A stretch of 35,964 bases of DNA from Bacteroidales bacterium Bact_08 (GCA_001603425.1 LUYZ01000060.1:1-35964); one strand, 5' to 3'; shown: positions 9,141-19,312, counted from the stretch's first letter. The notes: generated by a model from the letters alone, not told the origin. A program made the numbers and translations.

Positions 9141-10808
9141 ATGAAAACAAAATTATTGATATATATATTTGCTATCGGATTTATCTTATCTAGCTGTAAT
9201 AAGTATCTAGATATGACCCCAACCGATAGAGTATCAGACAAAGTTGTCTGGAAAAACAAAGAGTCTGTAGAGTTATACGTTAATGGATTTTATCCATATA
9301 TTAGTATTTATGGCCAATTTGGGAATGGGGATAGTAAAGTTGGTTTAACCGAGGGTATGACAGAGACATTAAAGTATGGATCAATGACCCCTGGAACTCA
9401 TGTTGGTTTTGCTAATATTGTTGCTTATGCCGATGGTGGCATGGCTGCGCCTACAGCTGCATTTCATCTTGGAATGTGGGATGAGTTGTATGTAAGGATT
9501 AGAAGAGTAAATGAATTCCTTGATGGATTAGATAGATTCGGATCTAATCTTACAGATGCTCAGAAATTAAGATTTGAGGCAGAAGCAAGATTCTTTAGAG
9601 GATTTCTCTACTTCCAATTAATTAAAAGAAGTGGAGATGTAATCATCTACGATAAGGATATGTCTAAGATTAATAAAAATACTCCATTAAGTACAGAAGT
9701 TCAAGGTTGGGATTTTGTTCAAGCCGATCTCAATTTTGCTGCAGAAAATTTACCTACTACATGGAGTGGAGATGATTTAGGACGTGTAACTAAGGGAGCT
9801 GCTTATGCTTTTCAATCTAGAGCAATGCTATATGCAAAGAGATGGCAAGCCGCAAAAGATGCTGCCGATAAAGTAATAGCTATGAGTATCTATAGTCTTC
9901 CAAATGTTTCGACAGTAGCAGAATATAATAAACTTTTTAATTCTTATCAAAAGGGGAATAAAGAGGCTATTTTGGAGTTTAATTACGTGCAGAGTGGTCC
10001 AAATCACAATTTCAATAGATTATTTGCTCCAGGAGGAGATGTCGCTGGTATGGGTGGAAGAGCCACTCCTACTCAGGAGATGGTTGAATCATATGAAAAA
10101 GTTGGAGGAGGATATGTAGACTGGACGCCTTGGCATAAACCAGAAGGAACAACTCAAACACCTCCATATGACCAATTAGAACTTAGATTCCATGCTACTG
10201 TTCTCTATAATGGTGCAATTTGGAAAGGTAGAGAGATTGAATCTTTTGTTGGTGGAGTGGATGGTTATGCAGAATTCAAAGATGATCCAAATCCATCAGG
10301 AAGATCTGTCACAGGATATTATTTGAGAAAACTTGTTGATGAGTCTCATACCGATCTTAATTCACAAAGTAGTACTCAAACTTGGGTCGCTATTAGAATG
10401 GCCGAAGTTTATCTTAATAGAGCAGAGGCTGCCTATAGACTCAATGATTATACTACAGCTAATGCAGATATAAGAAGAATTAGAGAGAGAGTAGGACTAC
10501 CTTATCAAGAGAGAGCTGGTCAAGATTTATTTGAAGCAATTAGACAAGAGAGAAAAATCGAGTTAGCATATGAAGGTCATTTATATTGGGATATGAGAAG
10601 GTGGAGACTAGCTCATATTGAGTATAGTGGTCCTCAGAGCAGAGTGCATGGATTAAAACTTGTTAAAGAGGGTGCAATAATTACATATTTTTATGTTGAT
10701 TGCGATAAACAAAATAGATCTTTTCAAGAAAAAATGTATAGAATACCTATGCCAGAAACAGAATTGATGAACAATAGTGCTGTAGAACAATATCCAGAAT
10801 GGAGATAA
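9141..10808 (+). CDS. SusD/RagB-like surface glycan-binding lipoprotein
   Basis: 555-aa ORF; lipobox GFILSSCNKYLDM; RFFRGFLYFQLIKR, VYLNRAEAAYRLND, IRQERKIELAYEGHLYWDMRRWR motifs; directly follows SusC. Confidence 0.96.
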   Translation: MKTKLLIYIFAIGFILSSCNKYLDMTPTDRVSDKVVWKNKESVELYVNGFYPYISIYGQFGNGDSKVGLTEGMTETLKYGSMTPGTHVGFANIVAYADGGMAAPTAAFHLGMWDELYVRIRRVNEFLDGLDRFGSNLTDAQKLRFEAEARFFRGFLYFQLIKRSGDVIIYDKDMSKINKNTPLSTEVQGWDFVQADLNFAAENLPTTWSGDDLGRVTKGAAYAFQSRAMLYAKRWQAAKDAADKVIAMSIYSLPNVSTVAEYNKLFNSYQKGNKEAILEFNYVQSGPNHNFNRLFAPGGDVAGMGGRATPTQEMVESYEKVGGGYVDWTPWHKPEGTTQTPPYDQLELRFHATVLYNGAIWKGREIESFVGGVDGYAEFKDDPNPSGRSVTGYYLRKLVDESHTDLNSQSSTQTWVAIRMAEVYLNRAEAAYRLNDYTTANADIRRIRERVGLPYQERAGQDLFEAIRQERKIELAYEGHLYWDMRRWRLAHIEYSGPQSRVHGLKLVKEGAIITYFYVDCDKQNRSFQEKMYRIPMPETELMNNSAVEQYPEWR

Positions 10809-10821
10809 ACATAAATTGATT

Positions 10822-12498
10822 ATGAAAAAATATATATCTATATACATATTGATGCTGGTGGCAATTATTGTTTCAAATTGTCATAAGCCAGAAAAAATTG
10901 TTCCCTCAGAGGTTAGACAGGGAATAAATAGCGTATCTGCACAGTTCTCTATGGGAGATTTTAAGAATGATGCAAATGCAAAATTTACTACTCAAATTGA
11001 TAATCCAGACGTACAAGAGATATTTATTTCTGTTCCGTGGTTTTATCCAGAAGAGAGTACAAATGAGACAGAGATCTCACAGATGAAAATCACTGCAAAT
11101 ATAGATGATAACACTTTTATTGAGCCAGCTTTAGGTGTTATGGATCTAAGCAAAAAGAATAATATTAAGGTAAAGAGGGCAGATGGATCGATAAAGGAGT
11201 ATCATATAACTGGAGCAAGAGTAAAGAGTAACAAATGTGCAATTATCTCCTTTACATTAAACACTCCACTAATGAATGGTGTAATTGATCATGATTCAAA
11301 AATAATTTCTCTTATTTCTGTAGATGATTTAGGTCCAAGTACAGCATCTGTAATATTGTCGCCTCATGCAACCATATCGCCGGATCCAAACTCAATCAAT
11401 GATTATTCCCAGGATGTTGTATTTACTGTAACGGCACATGATGGTACAACAAAGGCTCACTATACTGTTAAGAAGATGGTTCCTCCAAAAATTAATTATG
11501 GATTTAGACCTGGAAGTCAAACAGAGATTTGGGCAAGTGATTTGAGTGTCCGTTATGGCATTACTAATGGCGCTAATAAGAATCATACATTAGCAGCAAT
11601 TGGAAATCACCTTATTTTAAGCGTTGGCACAGAGCAACACTATTTTAATAATACTACTGGAGAGAGACTGGGTCTAATTGCAGGAAGTAGGGATTTAAAT
11701 GGAGGAGCAATAACTTCTGATAAAGCTGGAAATATGTTATTATGTAATAATGTTACTAAAGGAAATGTGTTTAATATTTGGACAACAAATTCTGTAACAA
11801 AAGCTCCAGAGCTTCTATATTCAATGACATATAGTATTGGCAAAGGAGCTAGATTAGGCGCTAAAATCTCTGTGCAAGGAGACATAACAAAGGATGCTAT
11901 AATAACTGTTCCAACTTGGGCATGGGCAAATCCACCTGCACATAATGAGTTTTTGAGATGGGTTGTTAAGGATGGAGTTATAGGAGAGCCTGAGGCTGTG
12001 GTTGCAACTAATATAGTGAATTGGAATTCTGGAAATACAGATGTAGTATATTCTAAAGCAGATATAAATAGTACATACTTTATAACCAATTATGGTGGAG
12101 CAGGTAATAAATTAAATGCTGTGGATGGTGCAACAAATTCTGGAGTAGCAATGATAGCAACTTCTACTTGGGGTGCGAACTCTAACTTTAACACTGTAGA
12201 TGCTGTTGAATTCAATAGAGCTATATATGTGGCTATATATGGAGGAATGCACTTCTCATATAGTCAGTGTTTAGGATATATGTTTGATGCTACTACTTTA
12301 ACTCAGTTTACAGATAGATTTGATAATTCTCCAGCTAGAGTATTCACTACAAATGAGCATAAATATGGATCCCCAGTTTTTGCCTCTAGTGATATATTAC
12401 TAGTTCCGTCTAAGGATGGTTATAAATTAAGATTATACTATACCGATGGTAATTGTAGATCTTTAGTTGCATGGGAATTCGACTGTATAGACAAATAA
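10822..12498 (+). CDS. DUF5018-like surface lipoprotein (SusE/F position)
   Basis: Lipobox AIIVSNCHK; located after SusD; N-terminal repeats resemble DUF5018. The track start at 10816 is a TTG; the ATG at 10822 is preferred. Confidence 0.65.
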   Translation: MKKYISIYILMLVAIIVSNCHKPEKIVPSEVRQGINSVSAQFSMGDFKNDANAKFTTQIDNPDVQEIFISVPWFYPEESTNETEISQMKITANIDDNTFIEPALGVMDLSKKNNIKVKRADGSIKEYHITGARVKSNKCAIISFTLNTPLMNGVIDHDSKIISLISVDDLGPSTASVILSPHATISPDPNSINDYSQDVVFTVTAHDGTTKAHYTVKKMVPPKINYGFRPGSQTEIWASDLSVRYGITNGANKNHTLAAIGNHLILSVGTEQHYFNNTTGERLGLIAGSRDLNGGAITSDKAGNMLLCNNVTKGNVFNIWTTNSVTKAPELLYSMTYSIGKGARLGAKISVQGDITKDAIITVPTWAWANPPAHNEFLRWVVKDGVIGEPEAVVATNIVNWNSGNTDVVYSKADINSTYFITNYGGAGNKLNAVDGATNSGVAMIATSTWGANSNFNTVDAVEFNRAIYVAIYGGMHFSYSQCLGYMFDATTLTQFTDRFDNSPARVFTTNEHKYGSPVFASSDILLVPSKDGYKLRLYYTDGNCRSLVAWEFDCIDK

Positions 12499-12510
12499 AT
12501 AATTAGTATT

Positions 12511-12550
12511 GTCATCTCCAAGTGCTTTATAAATAGTGTTTGGAGATGAC
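12511..12550. terminator. Strong intergenic hairpin inside the PUL (11-bp stem)
   Basis: GTCATCTCCAA (12511-12521) and TTGGAGATGAC (12540-12550) are perfect reverse complements, between the DUF5018-like and second GHL10 genes. Only weak T-rich sequence follows. Confidence 0.6.
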
Positions 12551-12580
12551 TATTATAAATAATTTAATACTTAGGAAGAG

Positions 12581-13945
12581 ATGAATTTTATAAAGCTTTT
12601 TTTCTTTATACCCTTTTTTATTGCAAATATATTATCGTCATGTAATAAAGAGAGTAAAACGCCAGAATGGGAGTGGCCAGATGAACCTGTTGTAACAAAT
12701 GCAGAAAAACCTAAGTATATATGGATTGATGCTGCGGCAAATTTCCCTGACTTTGCAAATAGCAAGGATAATATAGCTAGAGATTTAAAAATTGCTAAAG
12801 AGAGCGGGTTTACTCATATAGTTGTTGATGTTAGGCCAACAACGGGAGATGTCCTATTTAACACTAATGTTGTTTCTCAGGTGAGATTTTTAGGAGCATG
12901 GACTTCTACAGGTTATACAAAAATAGAGAGGACTGCTACTTGGGATTATCTTCAGGCTTTTATTGATGAAGGTAAAAAATTGGGACTAAAAGTATTTGCA
13001 GCAATAAACACCTTCCCAGGTGGCAATACAACATCCTTGGGATCCGAGGGAGTTGTATTTAGAGATAATACCAAACGTGCATGGACTACAGAATTAAATA
13101 CATCCAATGGTATTAAAAGTATTATGGATGTTCAGAAAAATGCAAAATTTTTTAACCCAGTTAGAGATGATGTAAGAGAGTATATTATCTCTATGTTAGA
13201 GGATTTAGCAAAATATAAAGACTTAGATGGTATTGTTCTTGATAGGGGTAGATTTGATGGTTTTGAGAGTGATTTCTCTACATATACAAGAGCTAAATTT
13301 GAACAGTATATAGGTGAAAAAGTTATTAACTTCCCTAATGATATTATTCCTCCAGGAACTGAGGTGGGAAAATTGCCTAATCCACTTCCTAAACATTTTA
13401 AAAAGTGGCTTGAATTTAGAGCTAAAGTAATTCATGATTTTATGGTTACAGCTAGATCTAGAGTTAAGGCGATTAATTCTAATGTTCAATTTGGTGTTTA
13501 CGTTGGAGGTTGGTACTCTAGTTATTATGACGTTGGAGTTAATTGGGCAAGTCCTAAATTTATTACATCATCCAAATATTCTTGGGCATCATCACTCTAT
13601 CATAATTTTGGATATGCACCTCATATGGATTTTATGCTAATTGGAGCATATGCCGCTGCCAATAGAGTATATGGTCAGAATGAGTGGACTATGCAAGGTT
13701 TTTGTCTAAAAGCAAAAGAGGTTACAATGGGAGATGTTCCTATTTCGGGTGGCCCAGACGGAAACTTTTTCTATCCTTCGCAAGTACCAGCAGGAGTAAA
13801 TGTTGGTGATGCAATTAGAAATTCTGTAGATGCGTGTATAAATGCGGGTGATGGGTATTTCTTTTTTGATATGATCCATCTAAAACAAAACAATCAATGG
13901 CAATATGTTAAAGAGGGTATAGAGCGCGCAAATGCTCAAAAATAG
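12581..13945 (+). CDS. GHL10-like lipoprotein
   Basis: 454-aa ORF; lipobox ANILSSCNKESK; YIWIDAAANF, THIVVDVRPTTGDVLF, GLKVFAAINTFPGG, LDGIVLDRGRFDGFESDFS, FGVYVGGWYSSYYDVGVNW; parallels 4647-5939. Confidence 0.74.
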   Translation: MNFIKLFFFIPFFIANILSSCNKESKTPEWEWPDEPVVTNAEKPKYIWIDAAANFPDFANSKDNIARDLKIAKESGFTHIVVDVRPTTGDVLFNTNVVSQVRFLGAWTSTGYTKIERTATWDYLQAFIDEGKKLGLKVFAAINTFPGGNTTSLGSEGVVFRDNTKRAWTTELNTSNGIKSIMDVQKNAKFFNPVRDDVREYIISMLEDLAKYKDLDGIVLDRGRFDGFESDFSTYTRAKFEQYIGEKVINFPNDIIPPGTEVGKLPNPLPKHFKKWLEFRAKVIHDFMVTARSRVKAINSNVQFGVYVGGWYSSYYDVGVNWASPKFITSSKYSWASSLYHNFGYAPHMDFMLIGAYAAANRVYGQNEWTMQGFCLKAKEVTMGDVPISGGPDGNFFYPSQVPAGVNVGDAIRNSVDACINAGDGYFFFDMIHLKQNNQWQYVKEGIERANAQK

Positions 13946-13952
13946 GTTATTT

Positions 13953-14897
13953 ATGAGAATTAAAGGGACTTTTTTAGATGAGATAAGTCACGATATCCCA
14001 CATCAAAATTGGAGTGAGGTAGAGTGGGATAGAGACTTTGAATATATGAGTAAGGCGGGAATTGAGATGGTTATTCTCATCCGCTGTGGATATAGGCGAT
14101 GGATCACTTTTGATAGTAATGTGCTAACAGAAAGAGAAGGATGCTATAGACCATCTGTAGATTTAGTAGAGATGTTTTTAAGATTAAGCGAAAAATGGAA
14201 TATGAAATTTTTCTTTGGTCTTTATGATTCGGGTAAATATTGGGATGCTGGAGAGTATGAGAAGGAGGTTGAGATTAATAAGATGGTTATAGATGAGGTT
14301 TGGAGTAGATATGGATCTTATTCCTCTTTTGGTGGTTGGTATATTTCCCAAGAGTGCAGCAGAAAAATTGGCAATATAGTGGGGATGTATGCCCAATTGG
14401 GACTCTATTGCAAGAGTGTCTCTTCTGGATTACCAGTATTGATATCTCCTTACATAGACGGGAAAAAAAGTATTAGTCAGTATACTTCAAAGACAGAGCG
14501 AGAATCAGGTGTCTCAATAGAAGATCACTATGAAGATTGGAATAGAATATTTGCCGGTATTAAAGGAGCTGTTGATATTGTTGCTTTTCAAGATGGGCAT
14601 GTGGATTATGACCAACTAAAAGACTTTTTGGAAGTAAATAAGAAATTGGCCGATAAATATGGCTTAGAGTGTTGGACAAATACGGAAACTTTTGATAGAG
14701 ATATGCCTATTAAATTTTTGCCGATAAAATGGGATAAACTTTTATTAAAAATGGGTTTAGCTTCTGAAGCTGGATATTCTAATGCCATTACATTTGAGTT
14801 TTCTCATTTTATGAGTCCACAATCGGCATATATTCAAGCAGGTCACCTTTATAATAGATATATAGAGTATTTAAGTAATTTAGAAAAGAGTAAGTAA
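13953..14897 (+). CDS. DUF4434-like (TIM-barrel) protein, no signal peptide
   Basis: GTFLDEISHDIPHQNWSEVEWDRDFEYMSKAGIEMVILIRCGYRRW resembles DUF4434. The track start at 13932 overlaps the previous CDS; the ATG at 13953 is preferred. Confidence 0.65.
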   Translation: MRIKGTFLDEISHDIPHQNWSEVEWDRDFEYMSKAGIEMVILIRCGYRRWITFDSNVLTEREGCYRPSVDLVEMFLRLSEKWNMKFFFGLYDSGKYWDAGEYEKEVEINKMVIDEVWSRYGSYSSFGGWYISQECSRKIGNIVGMYAQLGLYCKSVSSGLPVLISPYIDGKKSISQYTSKTERESGVSIEDHYEDWNRIFAGIKGAVDIVAFQDGHVDYDQLKDFLEVNKKLADKYGLECWTNTETFDRDMPIKFLPIKWDKLLLKMGLASEAGYSNAITFEFSHFMSPQSAYIQAGHLYNRYIEYLSNLEKSK

Positions 14898-14898
14898 G

Positions 14899-16062
14899 AT
14901 GAATTTTAGCGATTTAGCAACTCTTTATAAAAATGAGTTATTGGATAATGTTGTACCATTTTGGTTGGATAACTCGATAGATAAAGAGTTTGGAGGGTAT
15001 TTTTCTTGTTTGGATAGAGAGGGAAATGTATATGATACAGATAAATTTATTTGGTTGCAGTGCAGACAAGTATGGCTCTTTTCTATGTTGTATAATAGAG
15101 TGGAGAAGAGACAAGAGTGGTTAGATTGTGCCCTTGTTGGTGCAGAATTCCTTAGAAAGTATGGTCATGATGGCAATTATAATTGGTATTTTTCTTTGAC
15201 CAGAGAGGGACAACCTTTGGTAGTTCCATATAATATATTCTCATATACTTTTGCAACAATGGCCTTTGCACAACTCTCAATTGCAACAGAGAATAAAGAG
15301 TATGCTCATATAGCAAAAAAGACTTTTTTAAAGATTCTAGAAAAACAGAATAATCCAAAAGGTCAGTGGAATAAAATAGTTCCAGGAACTAGAGACTTAA
15401 AGGGGTTCTCTCTTCCAATGATATTGACTAATCTATCTCTTGAGATTGAGGGTTTAATAGATAATGATTTAATAAATAAAACTATTGATGAGTGTCTTAA
15501 TGAAGTTCTTTCTAATTTCTATAGAGAGGATTTGGGTTTAGTTTTAGAAAATATAACCTTAGATAATAAATTTTCAAATACATTTGAAGGTAGGTTACTT
15601 AATCCGGGACACTCATTAGAAGCAATGTGGTTTATAATGGATCTTGGGGTGAAATTAAAAAGAGAGGATATAATTGATAAAGCAGTTAAAATTTCTCTTA
15701 GCACTATTGAGTATGGATGGGATAAGAGATATGGAGGAATCTTCTATTTTATGGATCTAAAAGGTTTTCCACCTCAGCAATTAGAATGGGATCAAAAGCT
15801 TTGGTGGGTACACCTAGAGAGTATAATTACTATGTTAAAGGGATATCAATTAACTGGGAATAAAACCTCTTTAGATTGGTTTAATAGACTACATGAGTAT
15901 ACTTGGTCACATTTTAAAGATAATCAACACCCAGAGTGGTTTGGGTATTTGAATAGACAAGGAGAGGTTTTACTTAATCTTAAAGGGGGTAAATGGAAGG
16001 GGTGTTTTCATGTTCCGCGAGCATTATATCAATGCTGGCAAATTTTAGAAAAATGTAAATAG
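14899..16062 (+). CDS. AGE-family (N-acylglucosamine 2-epimerase-like) epimerase/isomerase, cytoplasmic
   Basis: 387-aa ORF; WLQCRQVWLFSMLYNRVE, EGRLLNPGHSLEAMWFIMDLG, YGGIFYFMDLKGFPPQQLEWDQKLWWVHLES, HVPRALYQCW. Confidence 0.87.
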   Translation: MNFSDLATLYKNELLDNVVPFWLDNSIDKEFGGYFSCLDREGNVYDTDKFIWLQCRQVWLFSMLYNRVEKRQEWLDCALVGAEFLRKYGHDGNYNWYFSLTREGQPLVVPYNIFSYTFATMAFAQLSIATENKEYAHIAKKTFLKILEKQNNPKGQWNKIVPGTRDLKGFSLPMILTNLSLEIEGLIDNDLINKTIDECLNEVLSNFYREDLGLVLENITLDNKFSNTFEGRLLNPGHSLEAMWFIMDLGVKLKREDIIDKAVKISLSTIEYGWDKRYGGIFYFMDLKGFPPQQLEWDQKLWWVHLESIITMLKGYQLTGNKTSLDWFNRLHEYTWSHFKDNQHPEWFGYLNRQGEVLLNLKGGKWKGCFHVPRALYQCWQILEKCK

Positions 16063-16068
16063 ATTATT

Positions 16069-19000
16069 ATGAAAAGAGTTATTATTCTTATATCATTATT
16101 TGTTCTTATTACTTCACAACTTTTATCTCAAACAATTAGAGGAAAAGTTGTATCAGAAGGCGCTCCTATCCCTGATGTTGTTGTAACAGACGGTTTTAAT
16201 TTTACATTAACAAGCAAAAAAGGAGAGTACTCCTTGGATATATCTGAGAGAGCAAAATTTGTATATATTTCTATCCCAAGGGGCTATATGGCTCCAATTG
16301 AGAATAGTGTAGTTCAGTTTTTTAAGCCTTTGCAATCAGACATCAAAAGATATAATTTTGAGTTGAGTAAAAAAAAGGAAGATGATTTAAATCATGCTTT
16401 TTTTGCAATAGCAGATCCTCAAATATATTCTAAATCTCAGTTTGATCTATATAGAGCAAGTGTAGAGGATATTAAGAATAGTTTAAAAGATATTTCAAGA
16501 CCTACTCATGCTCTTGTGGCTGGTGATCTTATTTCTCACGATCACTCCCTTTATGAAGAGTATAATAATATAACATCAACAATTGGAATCCCTTTTTTTA
16601 GTGCTCCTGGTAATCATGATTTGGTGGTAAATGGTAGGTCAAATTATAACTCAACATATAAATATTCTAATATTTTTGGACCTGATTACTACTCATTTAA
16701 TATAGGGAATATCCATTATGTTGTTCTAAATGATTGCTTTTATATAGGCAGAGATTATTTTTACATTGGTTATTTAACGGAGGATCAGTTGTCTTGGCTT
16801 GAGAGAGATCTCTCATATGTACCCAAAGGCTCAACAGTTGTTGTTACAATGCATATACCTACTACATTAAATGAAGAAGATAGAAAGACATTTAGGTATG
16901 ATAGAGCGGGATTAACACTTGCCAATAAAAAGGCTCTTTATTCCATTTTAGAGCCTTATAATTCGCATATAATCTCTGGACATACTCACATAAACAATAA
17001 TCAGATTATTTCTAACTCTCTTTTTGAACACAATACAGCTGCTTTATGTGGTGCGTGGTGGCAAGGGGATTTATGTACAGATGGAACGCCAAAGGGTTAT
17101 GGTGTATATATGGTTAATGGAGATTCATTAAGTTGGTACTATAAATCTACAGGATATAGTAAAGATTATCAACTTAGAGTCTATACATCCAAAGAGGATA
17201 ACTCATACGATGGTTATATTGTTGCTAATATATGGAACTATGATCCTTCATGGATAGTTGAGCTATATGAGAATGGTGTTTTTTCTGGAACCATGGAGAG
17301 ATTTAGCTCTTATGATGCCGATGCAAAGAGAACATACTCCGATAGGAGTAAACTAGAGCATAAATGGATCTATCCATCAATAACGGATAATCTATTTAGA
17401 GCTAAAGATAATGGATCAAAACATATTGAGGTTAGAGCAATAGATAGATTTGGAAATGTATATTCACAAAAATATATACGTGACCATTATGATGTAATTG
17501 TTGTTGGTGGAGGAACTAGCGGTGTTGCAGCTGGTATTAGGGCTTCTGATATGGGTGTTAAAACACTGATCATTGAGGAGTATGAGTGGTTAGGGGGAAT
17601 GTTAACCTCTGCTGGTGTCAGCGCTGTAGATGGGAATCATAAATTAAGAGGTGGCTTGTGGTCAATATTTAGAGACTCTTTGGAGAGACACTATGGTAGT
17701 GCCGAGAAACTAAATACTGGGTGGGTTAGCAATACTCTATTTGAACCCTCAATTGGAGCTAGAATATTTAAAAATATTGTAGAAAAAAAAACAAATTTGG
17801 ATGTATGGTTTAGGAGTAGAGTAGATGATATATCTAAAGAAGGGGATATGTGGGTTTTAAGTGTAGAGGTTAATGGTAATATAAGAGATGTAACAGCAAA
17901 TGTAGTAATTGATGCAACTGAGTTAGGTGATATTGCTGCTAAAGTTGGAGTGCCTTATGATTTGGGAATGGACTCAAAATATATAACAGGAGAGTATATT
18001 GCCCCAGATCAAGAAAATGATATAGTACAAGACTTAACATATGCTATGATACTAAAGGAGTATGATGGTGATATGACAATAAAAAAACCAGATTCATACA
18101 ATCCTACTCTTTTTTATTGCTCAACAATAAGTGAAAAATGCGTTAATCCAAAAGAGCAGAAGAGAAGATGGAGCCCACATATGATGATAACATATGGTAA
18201 ATTGCCTAATAATAAATATATGATTAATTGGCCGATTGAGGGGAATGATTACTATCTTAATATTGTAGAGTTAAATCCACAAGAGAGGCTGAAAGAGTTA
18301 AAGAGAGCTAAGGAGCACTCACTCTCTTTTCTTTACTATATTCAAACAGAGTTAGGGTTTAACAACTTATCTCTTGCAGATGACGAGTTTCCAACAGAAG
18401 ATAAGTTCCCTTTTATTCCATATCATAGAGAGTCTAGAAGGATTCATGGATTGACAAGATTTACGTTAAATCATATATCTGACCCATATAATCAAGATCA
18501 AAAACTATATAGAACAGCAATTGGTGTTGGAGATTATCCAGTAGATCATCATCATGCTAGATATGAAGGCTGGGAAAACTTACCTGATTTATACTTTTAT
18601 CCTGTACCATCTTATGGTGTCCCAATGGGTACATTACTCCCTCAAAATATTGATAATCTTATAGTAGCTGAAAAATCTATATCGGTAACAAACTTAGTTA
18701 ATGGAACTACTCGTCTACAGCCTGTTGTATTGCAGATAGGTGAGGCTGCTGGGATTATTGCATCACTTGCAGTTAAGATGAGAGTTTCTACTAAAGAGGT
18801 TCCAGTTAGAGAGGTTCAAAAAAGAGTTTTGGATTTTAGTGGATATCTTTTACCATACTTAGATTTAAAAGTAGATCACACTCATTTTAAAGCATTACAA
18901 AGAGTTGGCGTTACTGGAATTATTAAAGGAGAGGGGTTAAATGTTGGATGGGAGAATCAAACATGGTTTTATGCAGATAGTCTTATTTCAAATAGCTCTT

Positions 19001-19302
19001 TATTGGAGGGACTAAATGATTTTTATAATCTGCAAACATTGGATTTAAAGGAGATTAGTGGTATAATAGATTTGAATAGTAATGTAACTGCAGAGTCATT
19101 ACTAAAGATTATTTCTATTATTCAAAATAAATATCCATATTTATATTATGTAGATAATATCGAAAAAATTTGGGAATCGGCTCATCTAAGTAATTTTAAC
19201 ATAAAAAGAGCTCTAAGTAGATTGGAGTGTGCTGTTTTGATAGATGTTCTGATTAATCCATTTGATAGTGTAGATATTGATATTTATGGTGCTATAAAAT
19301 AA
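16069..19302 (+). CDS. Secreted fusion: calcineurin-like phosphoesterase (about aa 1-470) + FAD-dependent oxidoreductase (about aa 471-1077)
   Basis: Signal peptide MKRVIILISLFVLITSQLLSQ. Metallophosphoesterase motifs ADPQ, GDLISHDH, GNHD, GHTH. Then YDVIVVGGGTSGVAAGIRASDMGVKTLIIEEYEWLGGMLT (FAD/Rossmann) with C-terminal FAD_oxidored-like ENIDNLIVAEKSISVTNLVNGTTRLQPVVLQIGEAAG. Single uninterrupted frame. Confidence 0.88.
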   Translation: MKRVIILISLFVLITSQLLSQTIRGKVVSEGAPIPDVVVTDGFNFTLTSKKGEYSLDISERAKFVYISIPRGYMAPIENSVVQFFKPLQSDIKRYNFELSKKKEDDLNHAFFAIADPQIYSKSQFDLYRASVEDIKNSLKDISRPTHALVAGDLISHDHSLYEEYNNITSTIGIPFFSAPGNHDLVVNGRSNYNSTYKYSNIFGPDYYSFNIGNIHYVVLNDCFYIGRDYFYIGYLTEDQLSWLERDLSYVPKGSTVVVTMHIPTTLNEEDRKTFRYDRAGLTLANKKALYSILEPYNSHIISGHTHINNNQIISNSLFEHNTAALCGAWWQGDLCTDGTPKGYGVYMVNGDSLSWYYKSTGYSKDYQLRVYTSKEDNSYDGYIVANIWNYDPSWIVELYENGVFSGTMERFSSYDADAKRTYSDRSKLEHKWIYPSITDNLFRAKDNGSKHIEVRAIDRFGNVYSQKYIRDHYDVIVVGGGTSGVAAGIRASDMGVKTLIIEEYEWLGGMLTSAGVSAVDGNHKLRGGLWSIFRDSLERHYGSAEKLNTGWVSNTLFEPSIGARIFKNIVEKKTNLDVWFRSRVDDISKEGDMWVLSVEVNGNIRDVTANVVIDATELGDIAAKVGVPYDLGMDSKYITGEYIAPDQENDIVQDLTYAMILKEYDGDMTIKKPDSYNPTLFYCSTISEKCVNPKEQKRRWSPHMMITYGKLPNNKYMINWPIEGNDYYLNIVELNPQERLKELKRAKEHSLSFLYYIQTELGFNNLSLADDEFPTEDKFPFIPYHRESRRIHGLTRFTLNHISDPYNQDQKLYRTAIGVGDYPVDHHHARYEGWENLPDLYFYPVPSYGVPMGTLLPQNIDNLIVAEKSISVTNLVNGTTRLQPVVLQIGEAAGIIASLAVKMRVSTKEVPVREVQKRVLDFSGYLLPYLDLKVDHTHFKALQRVGVTGIIKGEGLNVGWENQTWFYADSLISNSSLLEGLNDFYNLQTLDLKEISGIIDLNSNVTAESLLKIISIIQNKYPYLYYVDNIEKIWESAHLSNFNIKRALSRLECAVLIDVLINPFDSVDIDIYGAIK

Positions 19303-19312
19303 ATTTGACTAT

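Noticed and set aside
11640-12089. 149-aa minus-strand ORF
   Set aside because: Antisense to the DUF5018-like lipoprotein; no recognisable domain or promoter; the sense frame has a coherent lipoprotein.
13223-13640. Minus ORF 13223..13489 and + ORF 13434..13640
   Set aside because: Overlap the second GHL10 gene in other frames; no domain-like sequence.
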